A stretch of DNA of 64,000 nucleotides from Conus ventricosus (GCA_018398815.1 CM031616.1:67790541-67854540), one strand, 5' to 3'; positions 46,586 through 57,172 are shown, numbered from the stretch's first letter. The notes: generated by a model from the letters alone, not told the origin. Made by a program: numbers and translations.

Positions 46586-47894
46586 GTGAGACATTGATAA
46601 TAGTATCTGCCTGTGAGTGAGGATGGTGGGGGTAGAGCCTGGGGTGTGGGCCTGTGTTTGTTAGATGATAGTTATTCAGTTGTTTGAGAGAGTGAATGTG
46701 TGTTCAGGTGTGTGCAGTAGGTGTACGTGATGTACACAGGTTGTTCTGAGCATGACATGCCAGCATGTGTGTATGTAGGCAACAAGCTTTACAATTTTCT
46801 TTAAAGAGGACACCAAACAGAAAAAACAATTTGGCTCAGAAGTGTTAATTGTGTACATAGAATTAATCTCAATTTTTTTTCCCCCTTCTGAACATTCTTT
46901 CTGTTTTAAATGAATTAATGTGCTAAAAATTCAACTGCAAGATCTCTGTAGTCGCCCCTTTGAGAGGAGATCATCCCTGATGGTGACATCATCATGAAGG
47001 CCATCATCATGCCACAGTGCATAGTGTGCAGTTCCTTCAGACAACAAACAGCATTGAAGAAAAGCTTCATTTTCCTCATCCACAAAAGTCTTCTGAACCT
47101 GACAACACATGCCAGTCCTGGGCAGTGGATGGGAGAAATGTTGGTGCCCCTCTTTCACACCTGCACCCATCACAAGCGGCCATATTGTTGGTCGACAGAG
47201 GAATATTGTGTTCCTCTACTTAATCTTGTAACAGCTCATCATCTGTCAACTGGTTTTGAAGTTGTAAGAAATATTGCTTCATGTTGAGTGTGTTGATGTG
47301 CAATGGGCTTGTGGAGTGAGGGCACTTTCCTGATGTCTGTCAAGGGAAACAACTCCGTAGAACGTTTTGTAACTTGGGAATAGGAGTTGTCCCCTGTGTA
47401 TCTAGGAGCGACGAGTAACGTTGTCATCAAGACGAAAGGAGTCTCTGGCTTAACGACAGTTATTCAGAACCGCATACACGCCCGGCCAACCTGATAATGT
47501 CGTCCATGGAGACCGAGCCTTGTGTGTACGGGGCATTTTCAGTGCCGTGAGGGTGATGTCACATCTCAATGCAACACTGGCACCCTCTTTTGATGGTCGT
47601 TCTATGACTTTTAAGCTTTAATTTTTGCTTATTTCAAATCGGATTGTTTTGCTCACTGCAGTTGATTTGTTAATTAATCTCATGTCAGGCAATAGAGATC
47701 AAGTTGCCCTATGACCTGAGCTCTGGAATAAAGCCAAGATGACAGCATACTTTTATTTCAGTTTACATGCTAGTTAGTTTCAAAGTGACGTGACTGCAGG
47801 CAGAAATTGAAACAAATCTAAATGAAAAACGAAGACTAAGCAATTAATGCGCCTCAGCCGTCCTGCCCCCCCCCCCCCCCCTCCAAAGCAAGAC

Positions 47895-48060
47895 AAACAC
47901 CATTCAGGACAATACAAACGAAGAACGAGCAATCACTTCTCAAATTGGGTACAAAATGGACGTTGAATTGCTCGTTCTTCATTTTCGTTGTCCTGAATAT
48001 TGTTTATTTTCGCCCGAAGAAGACCAAAGAGGTCGAAACGCGTCATGTTTTGTTTTGTAA
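47895..48060 (+). repeat. Hairpin plus hammerhead-like core repeat (third copy)
   Basis: Left arm ATTCAGGACAATACAAACGA (47902-) pairs with right arm TTTTCGTTGTCCTGAAT (to 47998) across a loop of about 33 nt, giving arms near 32 bp. Directly after come CCCGAAGAAGACC-AAAGA-GGTCGAAACGCGTCATG and TTTTGTTTTGTAA. The order is that of 15366-15670. The core has CCGAAGA where CUGAAGA would be needed, and an extra A before the stem. Confidence 0.7.
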
Positions 48061-48193
48061 TTTGTCTGGCGGAATAATGATAATGTTTCTTTTGAATTTA
48101 CATGTTAATGTTCACATGTTTCTCCTTTTCTTTCCTTCTTCTTTGTTTCTTTTTTTAATTTTTTCTATTTTTATTTAAATTTTTTTGCTTCAG

Positions 48194-48318
48194 TGGTGGG
48201 AGGTCTGCTGTCAGCTCACCTGTTGATGAAGAGAACTGGATGGTATTGGAGCCAGGATGGCCATGTTCGGGGCCGCTGCTTCGAATGGCTGAGCATGTCG
48301 CTCGTAAACTTCTGCCAG
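48194..48318 (+). CDS. EDEM2: EDEM2 exon with one-base deletion near 48239
   Basis: The start reads [15 protein letters not shown] as in human EDEM2. From about 48240 the conserved sequence continues only in another frame: [20 protein letters not shown] then ARKLLP (human [26 protein letters not shown]). One G is missing from a short run (ACTGG[G]ATGG, 48238-48239). With it the exon has 126 bases, ending in phase 1, as the next exon (CG TTC) requires. Acceptor TGCTTCAG, donor CCAG|GTGAGC. Confidence 0.94.
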
Positions 48319-48485
48319 GTGAGCCTGTGCCAGGTAACTAACTGTACAGAGGCTACCATAGGAAGGAGAGTATTCATGGAAAATAAATGGCCGCTAATTA
48401 GTGGAAAGTTCATTTGAATGTTTAAAAAAAAAACAGATGTTACATTTTTTTTCTGCAAGTATGTAAAAGTGTTTTTTAAGAAATA

Positions 48486-48497
48486 TGTGTGTGTGTT

Positions 48498-48540
<43 letters not shown>

Positions 48541-48566
48541 TTGTGATTGGTTGACACTGACTTCGG

Positions 48567-48607
<41 letters not shown>
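48486..48607 (+). repeat. (TG)n microsatellite, two blocks
   Basis: Two (GT)n blocks (48486-48538 and 48571-48606) separated by 32 bases, in the intron after the EDEM2 exon at 48194. Confidence 0.95.
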
Positions 48608-48610
<3 letters not shown>

Positions 48611-48754
48611 AACTTTCACAAAGGCATTTTCATAGCAACTGAATATTTCTAGAAGAAACGAACTTGGCAGTATGACTGATAAGTTGAGAGAGTGGGGAAA
48701 ATGAAGTGGCAGGAAGGTGTGCATGGAAGGGGTGAGGATTTAGGGATGGGACTG

Positions 48755-48935
48755 TCAATGAATCCCTTCACATAAATCACAAATAATTTCAACAATTTAG
48801 ATTTGACATTTCTTCAATAAATCCCTTTACATAAGTCAAATAATTTCAACAATTTAGATTTGACATTTCTTCAATAAATCCCTTTACATAAGTCAAATAA
48901 TTTCAACAATTTAGATTTTGACATTTCTTCAATGA
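48755..48935. repeat. 57-60 bp tandem repeat, three copies
   Basis: Units hold CAACAATTTAGATTTGACAT, TTCTTCAATAAATCCC and TTACATAAGTCAAATAATTT. Copies are nearly identical apart from the first start and the last end. Confidence 0.92.
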
Positions 48936-49125
48936 TGTTGATCATTCAGGAACAAAATTTCCTTCCAGAGATGAGAGACACCAATAACATGTGAGACAAA
49001 GACATAAGTTATTTCCGACAAGTAAAGTAATGCATTACTCTCAATTCTGGTGTTGATTTTCGTATGCTGACAAACATGCACCTAAATGCAGCAGTAGTCA
49101 GTGTGCACATATGACTTGGATTTGA

Positions 49126-49289
49126 CTGCCCCTAAGTCAGAGTGTGGCTGCCCATGTGGTGGGGTAATCAAAAACGGTCACACAGGTAATGTTCTCATCC
49201 CCAGCTGATGCATTTGTACCATAGTGTTCAAGTGCTTCAGCTGTTGGGATGATCCCTGCAGTCTTTTAGCCAGGGTACAGCAACAACAT
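49126..49289 (+). repeat. Dispersed SINE-like repeat, copy 1
   Basis: About 165 bp shared with 54294-54461 in the same orientation: AGTGTGGCTGCCCATGTGG, GGGTAATCAAAAACGGTCAC, CAGCTGATGCATTTGT, CCATAGTGTTCAA, TCTTTTAGCCAGGGTAC, then a CAACAACA tail. The A-rich/CAA tail and size suggest a SINE, but no clear B box is present. Confidence 0.75.
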
Positions 49290-49556
49290 CAACTACTTGG
49301 ATTTGACTAAAATGTTACTTTTACAAGTCTCTGAAAAGAAAAATCTGCACCAAAGTCAAATTATTTAGTATGTTTTTCAATAACCATTTGGAAAAAAACA
49401 CGCAATTTGTGACCGCGTGATGAGAAACTTAGCTGCTTGATAAATGTGATGGAAAAAAACGAACTGATGTAACGCATGTTCATTGATGATCAGACCCAAA
49501 GGAGACGTGCCTGCATCTAATGAAATGTACCTCAAGGTCATTTGGATGCATTGCAG

Positions 49557-49768
49557 CGTTCGACACTCCAACGGGAATGCCGTACGGGACGGTCAACCTG
49601 CGACATGGCGTCCCCAAAGGGGAGACCACTGTAACGTGCACGGCTGGGGTGGGCACTTTCATTGTGGAATTCGGCACTCTCAGTCGACTGACCGGGGATC
49701 CGGTCTTTGAGAAGGTTGCCATGCGCGCCATCAGAGCTCTGTGGAAACATCGCTCAGCCATTGGTCTA
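49557..49768 (+). CDS. EDEM2: EDEM2 exon: [11 protein letters not shown] block
   Basis: Encodes [40 protein letters not shown] and [20 protein letters not shown] ... IGL. It matches human EDEM2 along its whole length. Acceptor CATTGCAG, donor CTA|GTGAGA, phase 0 out. A poly-T and 24-base poly-G run follow in the intron (49784-49821). Confidence 0.96.
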
Positions 49769-50645
49769 GTGAGATGGCATTTTTTTTTTTTTTTATTTGG
49801 GGGGGGGGGGGGGGGGGGGGGGTGGAGAGGCTATACAGTAATCATTAATGATTACCTAACACTTGGTGGTGGTGGTGGTCATTTTCATAAATAATGTTTA
49901 TCACTTAATCTTTGTTTCTGGAGATTGTACTCATTGATAAACAGTATAGTTATTTTTGCTGTTAATGGGGATGATGGGGTGTTATTACTAATATGAGACA
50001 TGTTCATAGGACAGGGGTATCATATCACCAGTATCGCTATTGTTAATTTGGAAGAGCCATGTTCAGAATGTTCTGGATGTGTTGAGAAATAGGGTCATGG
50101 TTTGGCATCAGAAATCTCAATGCCAGACACGAAGGCCAAGCATCTGTATGAAGGGTCTGCAGCAAAACAAGAACAGAGCTGTATTTCTGCTTCTGAAGAT
50201 GATAGAAACTGACTTGTAATTGTTACTTGGGTGAATTTGACACGTCGGTCAGGGGTAGATGAATCCTCAGAGAGTTCTGTGAGAGAGTGAATAATCTCCC
50301 TTGTATTTTCATTTGCGTCCCTGGCAGTCTGGACATGTCCAAGCCAAGTGTGTAGTCTGTAGTGCAATGACATACATCATGGTGAAGTTTAAGTCTTTGA
50401 AAAGAGTTCTATGTAAAAGTAGGTAATATCATGAGATAGACGTTTTTATCGCTGGTCATTGAATCGTCAGTTCTTTATAACAGGAGTGGGGTAAGTGGTC
50501 TATAACCAGTGGTCATGTTGAATGGCCATCAGTGAACAGCCGCAGTGAGGTAGTGACTGAGTGGTCTGTATCGAGTGATCAGTTTGCATGGAGCGATTAG
50601 GAGCTGGTCTCATTCGTTCATTCACTGACGTTTGTTTCATCACAG

Positions 50646-50787
50646 CTTGGAAATCATGTGGACGTGGCCACGGGCAAGTGGACAGCATTGGATTCTGGGA
50701 TAGGTGGGGGCGTGGACTCCTACTTCGAGTACCTGGTGAAAGGATCCTTCATGTTCAGCATCCCAGAACTGTTGGAGATGTTCCGAA
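50646..50787 (+). CDS. EDEM2: EDEM2 exon: GNHVDV to [11 protein letters not shown]
   Basis: Encodes [40 protein letters not shown] and ELLEMFR. The aspartate in GVDSYFEY is a conserved GH47 active-site residue. Acceptor CATCACAG, donor CCGAA|GTATGA, phase 1 out. The last 22 bases with the donor and about 64 bases of intron are repeated three more times immediately downstream. Confidence 0.96.
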
Positions 50788-51090
50788 GTATGATGGGGCT
50801 TTTGTTATTGTATTATTATTATTGATGGTTTGGGTTGTTTTGATATGTAGAACTGTTGGAAATGTTCCGAGGTATGATGGGCCTTTTGTTATTTTATTGA
50901 TGTTGATGGTTTTTGTTGTTTTAATATGTAGAACTGTTGGAAATGTTCCGAGGTATGACGGGCCTTTTGTTATTTTAGTAATGTTGATGGTTTTTGTTTT
51001 TGATATGTGGAACTGTTGGAAATGTTCTGGGGTATGACAGGGCTTTTGTTATTTTATTGATGTTGATGGTTTTTGTTGTTGTGATATGTG
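50766..51090 (+). repeat. Repeated exon-end/splice-donor unit, about 86 bp, four copies
   Basis: Each copy has GAACTGTTGGAAATGTTCCG, then A/GGTATGA, GGGGCTTTTGTTATT-like sequence, a GATGTTGATGGTTTTTGTTG stretch and TGATATGT(A/G)G. Copy 1 (50766) is the true exon end. Copies 2-4 start near 50851, 50932 and 51010. In copies 2 and 3 the TAG before GAACTG makes an acceptor-like AG and the donor-like GGTATG is kept; copy 4 has TGG and a changed CTGGGGTATG. Confidence 0.88.
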
Positions 51091-52217
51091 GTTCCCACAA
51101 CTAAACGAAAGTTGTGATGTGTTTCACCATGTCTGCTACGTATCTCTATATAGGTCGACATGAGAAAAGAATGACGGCTGTGTGAGTCTGCCTTAATCTG
51201 TCAGCGACAACAAAAAAAAAGAATTTTCAGGTCCCATGACTGGAGATTTACAATCAATTCACTTCTTTTTGATTCACACATGTATCAAAGTGACTCTCGT
51301 CAATGATGATTTGGTCATCGTTTGTTCGTTCTTTTATTCTTCTATTCAACGCCAGTTCACTGAATCTCCCATACCACTTCAGTGGCATTGTCCTTCCACT
51401 GCTCATCGTGGCGCCAGTCCACAGCCACATCTAGGTCTGTCCCATGCAGCCCCAGCAATCCACAGGAGGCAGTTGATGTCAAGTCGCCCTGAGGCAACCC
51501 ACTGGAAGAGACACTGCACTGATGCAGTTACTCTGGTGGTGTTCAGTGGTGCCTGCTCTGATCCTGCGTAGGCAGGACACCACCTGCTATGTCAGTAATT
51601 GCTTAGTCATGGAGCCAGTGTGTCTGCGAGTGTCTGTCTAACGACAGTCCCCACAAACTTACCAATACTGGTGGTCCATGTTAATTTTGACACTGGCATT
51701 TTTTTTTCAGTTATTACAAGCTGTACATGAAAAGTCTTGGCAGAGTGAAAAAGACTGATGAGATCTTTACAGCCATGCTCAACATGAAAATTCAGTAAAT
51801 AGTGAAGGTGGAAAAAGAAACAGGAGTGAGGTGCAGGGGTCTGAATGACTTGCACTCAAATTAACGTCTCCTTGTGGCACTTGATTGATTGTTTACAGAC
51901 AGCTGAAATCAGTTTTGTTAATTTAACAGTGGACAACTGCGGGAGGAAGTGAAGTATCATATGCTTTATTTTGCATAGAAGCAGGATTTAGTAGAGTACT
52001 TAACAGGTGTACATGTATTTTGAGTTTGACAGTATTGGTGTTTCTGCTTATACAGTTGTGTTGTTCAATTCTGTTTTTCTTAGTCCAGCATGATAGTAAG
52101 GTTCTTGTTCAGTTCAGCAGCACTTGTGTGTGTGTGTGTTTGTGTATGCATGTGTGTGTGTGTATGTGTTTGTGTGTGTGTGTGTGCATGCATGTATGCA
52201 TGCGTATGTGTGTGCAG

Positions 52218-52342
52218 ACTATGAGAAGCACATTGTTTCCCATGTGAAGAGGGACGACTGGTACCTGTGGGCCAACATGAAAAAAGGGGGCATCACTCTA
52301 CCTCTCTTTACCTCACTGGACGCCTACTGGCCTGGAATTCAG
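52218..52342 (+). CDS. EDEM2: EDEM2 exon: RDDWYLW to LDAYWPGIQ
   Basis: Encodes [40 protein letters not shown] and Q (human FDDWYLWVQM and FQSLEAYWPGLQ). The acceptor GTGTGTGCAG is the end of a (TG)n-rich tract (52118-52216) that replaces the usual polypyrimidine stretch. Donor CAG|GTAGGT, phase 0 out. Confidence 0.96.
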
Positions 52343-52552
52343 GTAGGTGCCGATCAGTGAATACATGTATACTATGTATTCTGTTTCACATAATTAACAT
52401 AATGCCATTGATGTAGTGTTGCAGAAGACAATACATATTCGGCGATACAGAACATCCAGACATTGCATTGAAAATCTGTGAAGCGTTAAGATGGACAATT
52501 TTGAAAGCACAGACGCCTACACACATATCAACTGACCCACGTGAATCATCCC

Positions 52553-52645
52553 TCATATTCACTACATAGATCATCCCTCATATTCACTACATAGATCATC
52601 TCTCATATTCACTACATAGATCATCCCTCATATTCACTACAGCAT
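52553..52645. repeat. 25-26 bp tandem repeat, about four copies
   Basis: Unit ATCATCCCTCATATTCACTA + CATAG repeats just upstream of the next EDEM2 exon (52688), partly overlapping where a branch point would lie. Confidence 0.85.
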
Positions 52646-52687
52646 CACCACCACTAGCACACTGTTGTTGTCACTGTTTTCCTGCAG

Positions 52688-52831
52688 AGCATGCTGGGAG
52701 ATTTGGACAGCGCCATGAAGACGCTGCACAACTTTCATCAGGTGTGGAAACAGTTTGGCTCCACTCCAGAATTCTACAACATCCCTAAAGCCGAGGTTCA
52801 CCAGGGGCGTGAAGGCTACCTCTACGACCAG
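52688..52831 (+). CDS. EDEM2: EDEM2 exon with one-base deletion near 52819
   Basis: Encodes SMLGDLDSAMKTLHNFHQVW, KQFGSTPEFYNIPKAEVHQG and REGY. The conserved end PLRPE appears only if one C is added in TAC[C]CTCTACGACCAG (52819-52820). The glutamate codon is then split with the next exon (G|AG), giving RPELIES. That glutamate is a GH47 active-site residue, so the deletion removes catalytic sequence as written. Acceptor CCTGCAG, donor CCAG|GTGTGT. Confidence 0.94.
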
Positions 52832-53085
52832 GTGTGTACGTCTGCAACTCAGACTTTTTTGTTCTGTTTTTTCAGTAAACAGTCATCCCATTTTTTGTGT
52901 TACACAGCCACCATGGGAAGAATGGTCAGGTAGACAAAGTCAAACGTAAATAGAAGATGAAGTCAAGGATTAAATACACATTTGTTTGTAAAGGTGCAGA
53001 AAAAGAAACAAAGTGTGTGTGTGGCGGTGTGTTGTATTCACGTGCTTGTCTCTGTGTGCGTTTGTAAATGTGTGTGTATGGATGT

Positions 53086-53088
53086 ATG

Positions 53089-53122
<34 letters not shown>

Positions 53123-53551
53123 GTGTGTGTAAGTTTTTAGTATGTATGTGCACAAATTTTGTCTGTAAGTTTGTATTGTGTCGTGTTGATAAGAGAGTAA
53201 TGGATGTGGACCCAGTGTGGTGTGGAATAATTGATTGCATTAGATCAATCTACTTTTGCTAACATATTCAAATTACCATTGGTGTCTAAATGCTCGTCAT
53301 CTGGATAATGCACCTGTCAGCTTAGTCATATAAAGCTACATCTCCTTCCTGTATCAGCTGTTCAAGATCGTTCACTGTATGGTAGACAACATCCCTTTAC
53401 ATTCAACTAGTAACGAAACAGTTCAGCGTGTATGAGAGAGTGTGTGTTCATATAGATGGGTTTTTTGGTGTGTGTGTGTGTTTGTGTGTTCGCGTGTGTG
53501 TGTGTGTGTATGTGTATGCCTGTGTATGTGTATGTGTGTGTGTGTGTGTGT
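53086..53551 (+). repeat. (TG)n microsatellites in an EDEM2 intron
   Basis: Two TG-rich tracts (53086-53130, 53466-53551) with non-repetitive DNA between them. Confidence 0.9.
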
Positions 53552-53770
53552 TATGCTGATTTTACATTTTTGCAGTGAAATGAGGATGTGTGAGTTCTGT
53601 CCACCCCCTATCTGCAAATTTTCACAAATTTAATCAAGTTGATCATCACCGTGTTCTCACTGAACTCAACAGTTGAACAGAACTGGTTGAGAGCATTGTG
53701 TGTCGTAGCAGGCCACATAGGCTGGACACAGACAATCTATTTTTTTTCATTAACTGACTTGTGTGTGCAG

Positions 53771-53892
53771 AGTTGATCGAGAGCATGGTGTACCTGTATC
53801 GAGCCACTCAGGATCCTTTCCTGCTGTCTGCCGGTGTGGACATCGTCGAGGCCATTGAACGCATCGCTCGCACCAGCTGTGGGTATGCCACT
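53771..53892 (+). CDS. EDEM2: EDEM2 exon: [12 protein letters not shown] to GYAT
   Basis: Encodes [40 protein letters not shown] (human LIESAMYLYRATGDPTLLEL and CGFAT). The first two bases complete the RPE glutamate codon. Acceptor TTGTGTGTGCAG is again TG-rich. Donor ACT|GTAAGT, phase 0 out. Confidence 0.95.
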
Positions 53893-54293
53893 GTAAGTAT
53901 AATTAGAATTTTTACTACTAAAAGTAGTTTTACGTTATCTTTACCTTTTGTAACAAATGCCTTATCCCTACTTGGCATGGAACATCCCCATATTATCAGG
54001 AATTCAAAACAAAACAAAAAAAAGAGAGAGCAGGGAGCTGACCTCTCCTCCATACCCAGTTTAGCTGATAGAGTAATCACCCTTAGTGCATTCACTTTAG
54101 CAACCGTACTTGGACAAAGCTCAGATTCTGCACCTTTTCCCTGGCTGAGGAGGGATGTCTGAGGCCGTCTTAAGAGTTTGGACAGGCAAGTATATCATAT
54201 AACTTACTTTTACTTGTAAAATTCCTTTTCTTTTCACACTTGTCAAACAAATGCTGGAATATTGAAAAGGATGGTGGGAAGCATGCTCCTCAG

Positions 54294-54461
54294 TCCCCCG
54301 AAGTCGGAGTGTGGCTGCCCATGTGGCGGGGTAATCAAAAACGGTCACACACGTAATGTTTCTCATCCCAGCTGATGCATTTGTGCCATAGTGTTCAAAT
54401 ACTTCGGCTGTTCGGATGATCCCTGGAGTCTTTTAGCCAGGGTACGGACAACAACAACAAC
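54294..54461 (+). repeat. Dispersed SINE-like repeat, copy 2
   Basis: Second copy of the repeat at 49126, about 90% alike, with the same order of motifs and a longer (CAA)n tail. Both copies are in EDEM2 introns, sense orientation. Confidence 0.75.
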
Positions 54462-54589
54462 ATGCTCCTCAGAACAGGCAGATGTTGATCCCACATAAGA
54501 ACATCTCTGCACAGTTCCCGAAGCCTAAAACTCAGTGTCAGAGGCCACTAACAGGTGAACGCAATTTGTCTCCCTTGCTTTGTCTGGGG

Positions 54590-55040
54590 GGGGGTGAAGG
54601 TAGGGTAAGGTCATATTGCTTATAGTTCGGACAGTCACGCAAAGGGCCATATCAGGACTGTCACCACACTGACGTTAACTCACGAGTCATTAAAAGAAAG
54701 AAACATTCACACATGTATTTAAAAGGCACCTTCTAAAAACGTGCCAAAAACTTGGTTAAAAATCTTTCTTTGGCTCGTCCCTGCTTCCCTCAAGAGAAAG
54801 GCCCGAAGTGACCAGCAATGAGAATGCTTCCAGGTGCAAGAAGAACATCATGTGGATGACACTTCACCAGGTGACCCCAGTCCTCCCAGTTGATCTCAGA
54901 ACAAACTCAGGTCTGGGTAGGAACCGGTCAAGGCAGAAAAATTCCTTAAATGAATGGCTCCTCATCGCTAACCACGTAGCCATGGCGGCTGGTTCAAGGG
55001 ATTCTTTTTGGGTAGGTTCTACTTTGTGGTGAAAGCAATA
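54590..55040 (-). mobile_element. I/Nimb-type LINE 3' fragment
   Basis: Shares with the LINE end at 30985-31200 the segments ATTGCTTATAG, AAAGGGCCATATCAGGACTG, TCACCACAC..GTTAACTCAC, AAACATTCACACAT and GTTAAAAATCTTTCTT. Only the 3' untranslated part and a little coding remnant are left. Confidence 0.7.
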
Positions 55041-55417
55041 ATACCGCCAGTCTGACAGAAATTACTAACAAAATCATTACTGTCAAGTGAAACCAAGTCT
55101 GCTGCATCCAGTATACTTTGACTTGAGACGTTTGATGCAACTTCATGCTGTCTACCAGTGAAAAGGTGTCATCTTTGCCAACATTTAACGTTCATATGGG
55201 AGTTCTGCATGGAACTACTTTTAATTTCTGCTCAGGCTGTCAGCTAAATCTGGCGTCATCAGGCTGCCAAACAGTATGATCCAGTGAACAAAGTAAATGA
55301 ACCCTACCTTGCAATGCACTGGGCAGTTCGACACAAATTTTCAATTCAAAATGAAATGTATTTACACAAGTGCAACATTGTTTTTGTCCAAAAGCATCAA
55401 TCGCACAGACACACTCT

Positions 55418-55497
55418 CAGACACACACACATGCACACACACACACATGCACACACACACACATGCACACACACACACATGCACACACACACATGCA

Positions 55498-55540
<43 letters not shown>

Positions 55541-55552
55541 ACACACACACAA
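55418..55552 (+). repeat. (CA)n/(ACATGC)n microsatellite
   Basis: CACACACATG repeats four times then pure (CA)n. It is the only large CA tract on the sense strand of EDEM2; all others are TG. Confidence 0.95.
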
Positions 55553-55830
55553 AATCTCGAAAGCAGTAGATGGATGACTGAACTTCCAGTCATTTGTGTC
55601 TGCCATGTCTGAGAGTGGTTGAAGAAATAACTCCACCTCCCATCTTCCATTATATTCCCCAATCCCACCACTACCCACACACACTACATATTCACATATA
55701 TGCTCTTACACATGGTTATTATCTTTAACTGAACATGAACTTCCTGGTTGATCAGACTGTAAATGACAAGATCATGATAATGGAATACATGTTAAATCCC
55801 TGATCCATACTCATTTCTACACCTACACAG

Positions 55831-56813
55831 GTCAAAGATGTCCGGGACCACCGCTTGGAGAACCGTATGGAGTCCTTCTTCCTGGCAGAGACGACCAAGT
55901 ACCTGTATCTGCTCTTCGACCCCGACAACTTCCTGCACAACAACGGCAGCCATGGCGACCTGATCCACACTCCCAACGGCGATTGTGTGGTGGATGCTGG
56001 CGGCTACGTCTTCAACACAGAGGCTCACCCCATCGACCTGGCTGCCGTGCACTGCTGCAGCGCCCAGAAGAAAGACGAGGAGGACGTCCTGCAGAAGTTC
56101 CACGATAACCTGAATCTCCTGGAGCTGCTGGACATCGTACAGGACAAGGAGAGCAAAATCGTGGGGAGGAAACTGAAGAAGAAAAAAATGGCCAAACCTC
56201 CTGGGAAGAGCGCTTCTCAGACTTCTGGAGCCGATGGTCACAACACACACAGTGAGACGACAGAAAAGGCAACCGATGACAAAACCAGCAATCACGAGCA
56301 ACGTCCTGCGAATCAGCCAGAAGGCCCGGAGATAAAACAGACGTAGCCGCCGCAGATTCTTTCAGGACACAGATGCCAACTATCGAGGTGTCTGCAGGTT
56401 CACCTGAGGTGAATAAAGAACCAGCCCATGTGAAGACAGAGTCCACATCATCTGCCAAGTCACTGCCCCAGGCTAAATCTGCGGATGTGGACAGGCAGAC
56501 CACGGCGGCCGCTTCAGATCCAGGCATCAAGGTCAACGTTCAGCAGGTGTCGACGGAGTCTGGCCGCAAGAAGCACACGGTGGACTTGGCCCAGCAGATT
56601 CTGGAGTTGTTCACCTCCATCTCCAAGCAGGCCCCAGAGAAGGAAGAGGTGGCAAAGGTTCCCAATGTGGGGGACTTGTATGCGTCTCTAGCGAACTATT
56701 CCATCGCGTATGTTCAGAAACCGTTGTTGATGCGCTGTCCAGCACAGTCCTTTCACTCCAGACTGTCTGTGTGGGGCGAAATGTTTGAAACTGAAGAGGT
56801 TCCTGCTGAGTGA
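55831..56813 (+). CDS. EDEM2: EDEM2 last exon, with one frameshift in the linker
   Basis: The start encodes [60 protein letters not shown]: the end of the GH47 fold, with the MESFFLAE glutamate and the T of FNTEAHP that binds calcium. A long polar, lysine-rich linker follows ([10 protein letters not shown] region). The frame meets TAG at 56344-56346. One base earlier, another frame continues ([12 protein letters not shown]) through a coiled-coil-like stretch to [20 protein letters not shown] and stop TGA 56811-56813; this last motif equals the human C-terminus (PLLSCPSQPFTSKL). One missing base between about 56290 and 56325, probably in GGCCC, explains this. The linker is longer than in human (578 residues in all). 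Confidence 0.93.
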
Positions 56814-56822
56814 GTTGGCACA

Positions 56823-56824
56823 TG

Positions 56825-56859
<35 letters not shown>

Positions 56860-57172
56860 ATGTATGTGTGTGCAGTGGTGTGTGTGTGTGTGTGTTAGTG
56901 AGTGTGTGTGCAGTAGTGTGTGTGTGTGTGTGTGTGTGCGCAGTGGTATTGGTTTCATTTTACATCTTTTCTTTCATGTTACATATTTCATTTGACATAT
57001 TCCATGTCATTTAACGAAGTGAGAGAGGATAGTGTGTGCGTGCGTGCGTGTGTGTGTGTGTGTAAGATAAGATAATGTTGCTTTTAGCCCAGCCGACCGC
57101 AAAGGGCCACATCAGGGCTGTCACCACGTTAAAATGTGTGTGTGTGTGGTGTGTGGTGTGTGTGTGGTGCGC
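56823..57172 (+). repeat. (GT)n tracts with an embedded LINE 3' end
   Basis: GT-rich DNA starts 10 bases after the EDEM2 stop codon. At 57064-57135 it is interrupted by AAGATAAGATAATGTTGCTT ... GGGCCACATCAGGGCTGTC ACCACGTTAAAA, equal to the 3' end of the LINE at 30985 (minus orientation), only about 70 bp long. Confidence 0.85.

Noticed and set aside
48011..48050. Active hammerhead ribozyme
   Set aside because: CCGAAGA replaces the CUGAAGA core, there is an extra A before stem II, and stem III has no loop; kept only as a motif family.
48194..56813. EDEM2 as a decayed pseudogene
   Set aside because: All splice sites, phases and active-site motifs are intact; only three one-base homopolymer losses disturb it.
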